Below, piece after piece: positions 4,686 to 7,335 of a stretch of DNA of 7,335 nucleotides. The position numbers and the translations under genes were made by a program. Each line of letters starts with the position of its first letter. Within the stretch, counting starts at the first letter, position 1. Source of the DNA: JBEKYH01 sp049511115 (GTDB lineage Bacteria; Planctomycetota; Phycisphaerae; Tepidisphaerales; Tepidisphaeraceae). A model generated the notes under the pieces. That model was given only the letters and a program-made list of their open reading frames with translations, was not told the DNA's origin and made no database searches. The stretch is taken from positions 1 through 7,335 of the forward strand of contig JBEKYH010000255.1 of NCBI GenBank assembly GCA_049511115.1. Direction: 5' to 3'.

Positions 4686-6014
4686 TTAGAATTTTTTCTT
4701 CGCGTTCTTCGCGTCTTCGCGGTTAGATGAATTTGAACCTTCCCCGCGCGACTGCAATGCCAGTTCCAGAGCTTTTTCTGTGGTGCGAATTCTGCCTTCG
4801 AGCTGCGCGTCGTAAACCGAATCCAGCAATCGCTTGAATTCAGGGCCGGGTGGTAAGCCGGCGGCAGTCAGGTCGTCGCCGGTCAAAAGCGGCGGAGGGG
4901 CGAACTCGGTCTTTTCCAGTTCTGTGAATTCCGCCGCAAGCGCGGCGGCGCGGTCGGTGAAACAGCCGCAGGCGGCGAGGGCTGAAAGTAACTTCCGCGA
5001 GAGGGGGGAAGTGGGCTGGGCCAGGAAACGTTTTTTAATTGCGACTGTTGGCGGCGTTTTGCTAAGCAAGGGGGATAAGCCGGCCAGCGTTCCTTCCAGG
5101 GCATCTGACTCGTCATTGCTGATCTTCAGACTCTTTCGCAAAGCGGCGACAATGCGGCGCGCTTCGCTCTTTTGCAGGAGCGGGCGCGGATCGGCGTCGG
5201 GGCCGAGGCTGACTTCCAGTGCGGCCGCGGCGAGGGAAAGGGGAAATGGGATTGCCTCCTGCGGAGTTAGGTTTAAGAAGATTTCCCTGCCGGCCGGCTC
5301 GAGGGGAAGAAGGCGGAAGATCACGGGGGTCAATTGCATTTGTGCCAACAGCGGCCAGGCGCGGCGGCGCGTTAGCGGCGTCAGGATGAGCCGCAGTTCC
5401 TCGGCTATGCGCTCGGGGCTGATGCCCTTTAGTCGCGGCGCGGCGCGGATGATTGCCTGGGCTGTGGCGGGTTCAATTTCCAGATCGAATCGCGCGGCGA
5501 AGCGGACGGCGCGCAGGAGGCGGAGATGATCTTCCTCGAATCGGCGGCCGGCGTCGCCGATGGCGCGCAGACGGCGCTGTTCTAAATCCGCGCGGCCGCC
5601 GACGTAGTCGATCACTTCGTTGGTGACGGGATCCAAAAATAATCCATTGATCGTGAAATCACGGCGCTGCGCGTCGTCCTGGGCGCTGGCGAATTTCACG
5701 GCGTCGGGGCGGCGGCCGTCGCTGTAGGGGCCATCGGTGCGGAAGGTGGCGACTTCGACGACGCTTTTTCCGTGGCGCACGAGGATGACGCCGAACGCGG
5801 CGCCGACGGCTTGCGTCTGGGGAAAGATTTTCCGCACTTTTGCCGGCTCGGCATCGGTGGCGACGTCGTAATCCTTGGGAGTCTGGCCCATCAGGATGTC
5901 GCGGACGCAGCCGCCGGCGAAATAGGCGACGTGACCCGCTTCGCGCAGTTTGAGGACGACCGACTTGGCGTCGGCCTCGAGGCAAAGGGGGTTGGTGCGC
6001 GCGGCGGTTTCCAT
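4686..6014 (-). CDS. cca: CCA tRNA nucleotidyltransferase (class II)
   Basis: The enzyme adds or repairs the 3'-CCA end of tRNAs using CTP and ATP. From the ATG at 6014 it is 442 residues. The nucleotidyltransferase head shows AGGCVRD (33-39), the metal-binding pair D48 and D50 in KDYDVATDA, and RRDFTING (117-124). The nucleotide-selecting EDHLR (161-165) follows, within EDHLRLLRAVRFAARF and the RNA-binding helical region (to about 225). No HD phosphohydrolase motif is seen; the helical tail is divergent. The frame is open to an ATG at 6164, but that would overlap the divergent transporter gene by 125 bp, and family similarity begins near residue 15 of the chosen start. ATG 6041 is also possible. 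The start has no clear Shine-Dalgarno site. The last 12 residues (NREDAKNAKKKF) come mostly from an intergenic-type repeat. Poly(A) polymerase and specialised CC- or A-adding enzymes share the head domain and cannot be fully excluded. Confidence 0.9.
   Translation of the reverse strand: METAARTNPLCLEADAKSVVLKLREAGHVAYFAGGCVRDILMGQTPKDYDVATDAEPAKVRKIFPQTQAVGAAFGVILVRHGKSVVEVATFRTDGPYSDGRRPDAVKFASAQDDAQRRDFTINGLFLDPVTNEVIDYVGGRADLEQRRLRAIGDAGRRFEEDHLRLLRAVRFAARFDLEIEPATAQAIIRAAPRLKGISPERIAEELRLILTPLTRRRAWPLLAQMQLTPVIFRLLPLEPAGREIFLNLTPQEAIPFPLSLAAAALEVSLGPDADPRPLLQKSEARRIVAALRKSLKISNDESDALEGTLAGLSPLLSKTPPTVAIKKRFLAQPTSPLSRKLLSALAACGCFTDRAAALAAEFTELEKTEFAPPPLLTGDDLTAAGLPPGPEFKRLLDSVYDAQLEGRIRTTEKALELALQSRGEGSNSSNREDAKNAKKKF
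4697..4723 (-). repeat. 9-bp-periodic repeat, inverted copy inside the cca C-terminus
   Basis: The inverted partner of 4572-4598 (25 of 27 positions). On the minus strand it reads through the last codons of cca and is translated as NREDAKNAKK, just before the stop at 4686-4688. The 9-bp period equals three codons (DAK, NAK), so the repeat keeps the reading frame. The two arms are 98 bp apart and could pair as one large stem in a transcript crossing the spacer. Confidence 0.75.
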
Positions 6015-6039
6015 GCCAGGCTCAAAGTCTGCTATAACC
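6015..6039. promoter_or_regulatory. Very short divergent cca/transporter intergenic region
   Basis: Only 25 bp separate the preferred starts of two divergent genes. TATAAC at 6033-6038 (plus) and its complement are the only TATA-like words, and I see no convincing -35 on either strand within the gap. The promoters must therefore extend into the opposing coding sequences, or at least one transcript is leaderless. Neither gene has a good Shine-Dalgarno site here. Confidence 0.4.
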
Positions 6040-7335
6040 ATGGCTATGTCGCAAGACGCAACGCCATCCGCCACGGCGGCCCCCAAGGGCGCGCTGGGGA
6101 TCATCTTCCTGATCGTGACAATGGATTTGCTGGGCTTTGGGATCATCATTCCCCTCCTGCCCATTTTCGCCGAACAATATAAAGCCTCTCCACTGGAAGT
6201 CGGCCTGCTTCTCTCGGTCTATTCGATTTGCCAATTCCTGGCCGCGCCGATCCTGGGCGCGCTCAGCGACCGGCATGGCCGCCGCGCGGTGCTGGTTTTT
6301 TCGCAGTTTGGGAGTGCCGTTGGGTATCTGCTGCTGGGATTGGTCATGCAATTTCACTGGCAGAATGCCGCGACGGCGCTGGGACTGTTTTATCTCTCCC
6401 GCCTCATCGACGGGATCAGCGGCGGCAATGTCTCCACCGCCCAGGCCTACGTCAGCGACGTGACCACCGCGCAAAATCGCGCCAAGGGAATGGGGATGAT
6501 CGGAGCGGCCTTCGGGATCGGCTTTGCCTTTGGGCCGTTCGTCGGGGGAATGCTGGCCTCGGTCCATGCTTCACTTCCGGGCTATTTTGCGGCGGCCGCC
6601 AGCGGAACGGCAATGTTGCTGACCTATTTCCGCCTGCCCGAAAGCCGCCAGCATAAGCCGGCCGAGTCGGCAGTGTGGCTTCATCCCAGCCAGTTCCGGC
6701 CGATTCTGAAGAACGGGCATCTGGTGCAATTGCTGTTGATCGGATTCGTCAGCATGTTTGGGTTCGTGATGCTGGAAAGCATGGGAGCACTCTTCATGAG
6801 CCGCCCGGATACGTTCGCGTGGACGGCGCGCGGCGTGGGGCTTTATTTCGGGTTTCTCGGCTTCATCATCGCGTTTGTACAGGGGGGAATGATCGGCAAA
6901 TTGACGCGCCGTTTCGGCGATTGGCCGCTGGCGATCATCGGTCCGATTTTTGTCGCCATTGGCATGGCCAATATGGTATGGATGAGCTTCAGCCCGATTC
7001 TCTGGCTCATGCTGCTCGGCGGGGCCATCAATTCGGCCGGCCGCAGCCTGCAAACGCCAACGCTCAATTCCATCATCAGCAAGACGGCCGACCGGCGCGA
7101 GCAGGGGGTTGTCTTTGGCATGAACCAGGGTTTGTCCAGCCTGGCCCGTGCGGTCGGGCCGATTGTCGGCGGGCTAATCTATGCCCATTACGCCAGCGGC
7201 CCGTTCGCGTTGGCGGCGGGGCTTCTGGTCATGGCCTGTTTCTGGACGGCGGCCATACGTCGCAACGGCAAGCAATTCGCGCCGCAAGGCGGCCCAATGG
7301 CGGCCTCGGCCGAACCTATCGTCTCTCCCGAATGA
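6040..7335 (+). CDS. MFS transporter, DHA1/TetA-like drug:H+ antiporter family
   Basis: A predicted 12-helix inner-membrane transporter of 431 residues. Family landmarks in order: DLLGFGIIIPLLP (29-41) in helix 1, typical of the TetA/DHA1 branch; motif A GALSDRHGRR (73-82) in the loop between helices 2 and 3; motif B RLIDGISGG (121-129) in helix 4; and antiporter motif C around GIGFAFGPFVGG (159-170) in helix 5. The second half repeats a motif A-like GGMIGKLTRRFG (282-293) and a GPIVGG (373-378). These indicate proton-driven export, but the substrate cannot be read from sequence and drug resistance should not be assumed. I start at ATG 6040; ATG 6046 (MSQDATPS) is equally possible, and the longer frame from 5950 runs through cca. 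The stop is the last codon of the window. It is divergent from cca with no clear functional link. Confidence 0.88.
   Translation: MAMSQDATPSATAAPKGALGIIFLIVTMDLLGFGIIIPLLPIFAEQYKASPLEVGLLLSVYSICQFLAAPILGALSDRHGRRAVLVFSQFGSAVGYLLLGLVMQFHWQNAATALGLFYLSRLIDGISGGNVSTAQAYVSDVTTAQNRAKGMGMIGAAFGIGFAFGPFVGGMLASVHASLPGYFAAAASGTAMLLTYFRLPESRQHKPAESAVWLHPSQFRPILKNGHLVQLLLIGFVSMFGFVMLESMGALFMSRPDTFAWTARGVGLYFGFLGFIIAFVQGGMIGKLTRRFGDWPLAIIGPIFVAIGMANMVWMSFSPILWLMLLGGAINSAGRSLQTPTLNSIISKTADRREQGVVFGMNQGLSSLARAVGPIVGGLIYAHYASGPFALAAGLLVMACFWTAAIRRNGKQFAPQGGPMAASAEPIVSPE

Noticed and set aside
4834..5529. 231-codon plus-strand frame inside cca
   Set aside because: Antisense shadow of the CCA enzyme; rich in R, S and A with no motifs.
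5950..6039. 30-codon N-terminal extension of the transporter
   Set aside because: It is the complement of the cca N-terminus and adds a non-hydrophobic stretch not expected in the MFS family.
6033..6048. Possible operator palindrome tataaccatggctatg
   Set aside because: Only six of eight position pairs are complementary and it spans the start codons, so chance is a sufficient explanation.
6015..6164. N-terminal extension of cca to the ATG at 6164
   Set aside because: It would overlap the divergent transporter coding region by 125 bp and adds 50 residues with no CCA-family similarity. ATG 6014 is preferred.

Overview
The window looks like chromosomal DNA from a member of the Planctomycetota. 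Three things point there: a minus-strand surface protein with an N-terminal LEPR-XLL-like motif (LESRFLL) followed by a beta-strand-repeat body, GC-rich coding sequence, and short intergenic repeats of the 'gacgcgaag' type that I associate with planctomycete genomes. The phylum call is moderately confident; I cannot support a class or genus.

Layout. (1) Positions 1-1420, minus strand: the 5' 473 codons of a secreted or surface beta-helix protein that runs off the left edge. The long plus-strand frames over it are shadows. (2) 1421-1617: a divergent spacer holding a possible 23-codon leader ORF whose stop overlaps the fabG start. (3) 1618-4161, plus strand: the type II fatty-acid synthesis block fabG-acpP-fabF (ketoacyl-ACP reductase, acyl carrier protein, ketoacyl-ACP synthase II). 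A heptamer-repeat hairpin separates fabG from acpP. Two GC hairpins and a chain of mini-ORFs separate acpP from fabF. (4) 4246-4554, plus strand: a compact FliN/SpoA flagellar switch protein, away from any other flagellar gene in the window. (5) 4555-4730: a cluster of short repeats between converging genes, one copy of which encodes the C-terminus of the next gene. (6) 4686-6014, minus strand: a class II CCA tRNA nucleotidyltransferase. (7) 6040-7335, plus strand: an MFS transporter of the DHA1/TetA type, divergent from cca with a gap of only about 25 bp and ending exactly at the window edge.

How the genes work together. FabG, ACP and FabF form the elongation core: FabF condenses malonyl-ACP with acyl-ACP, FabG reduces the 3-keto product, and ACP carries the chain. 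fabD, fabH, fabZ and fabI are not in the window. FliN, the CCA enzyme and the transporter have no evident functional link to this core.

The most interesting signals are regulatory and structural. fabG and fabF both lack a good Shine-Dalgarno site, both have an in-frame stop 6-9 bp upstream of their ATG, and both begin in an ATGA overlap with a preceding tiny ORF, which suggests translational coupling. The intergenic repeats are the second signal, including one that has become coding sequence. I found no CRISPR array, transposase, defence system, rRNA or tRNA gene, and nothing I can defend as a wholly new system.
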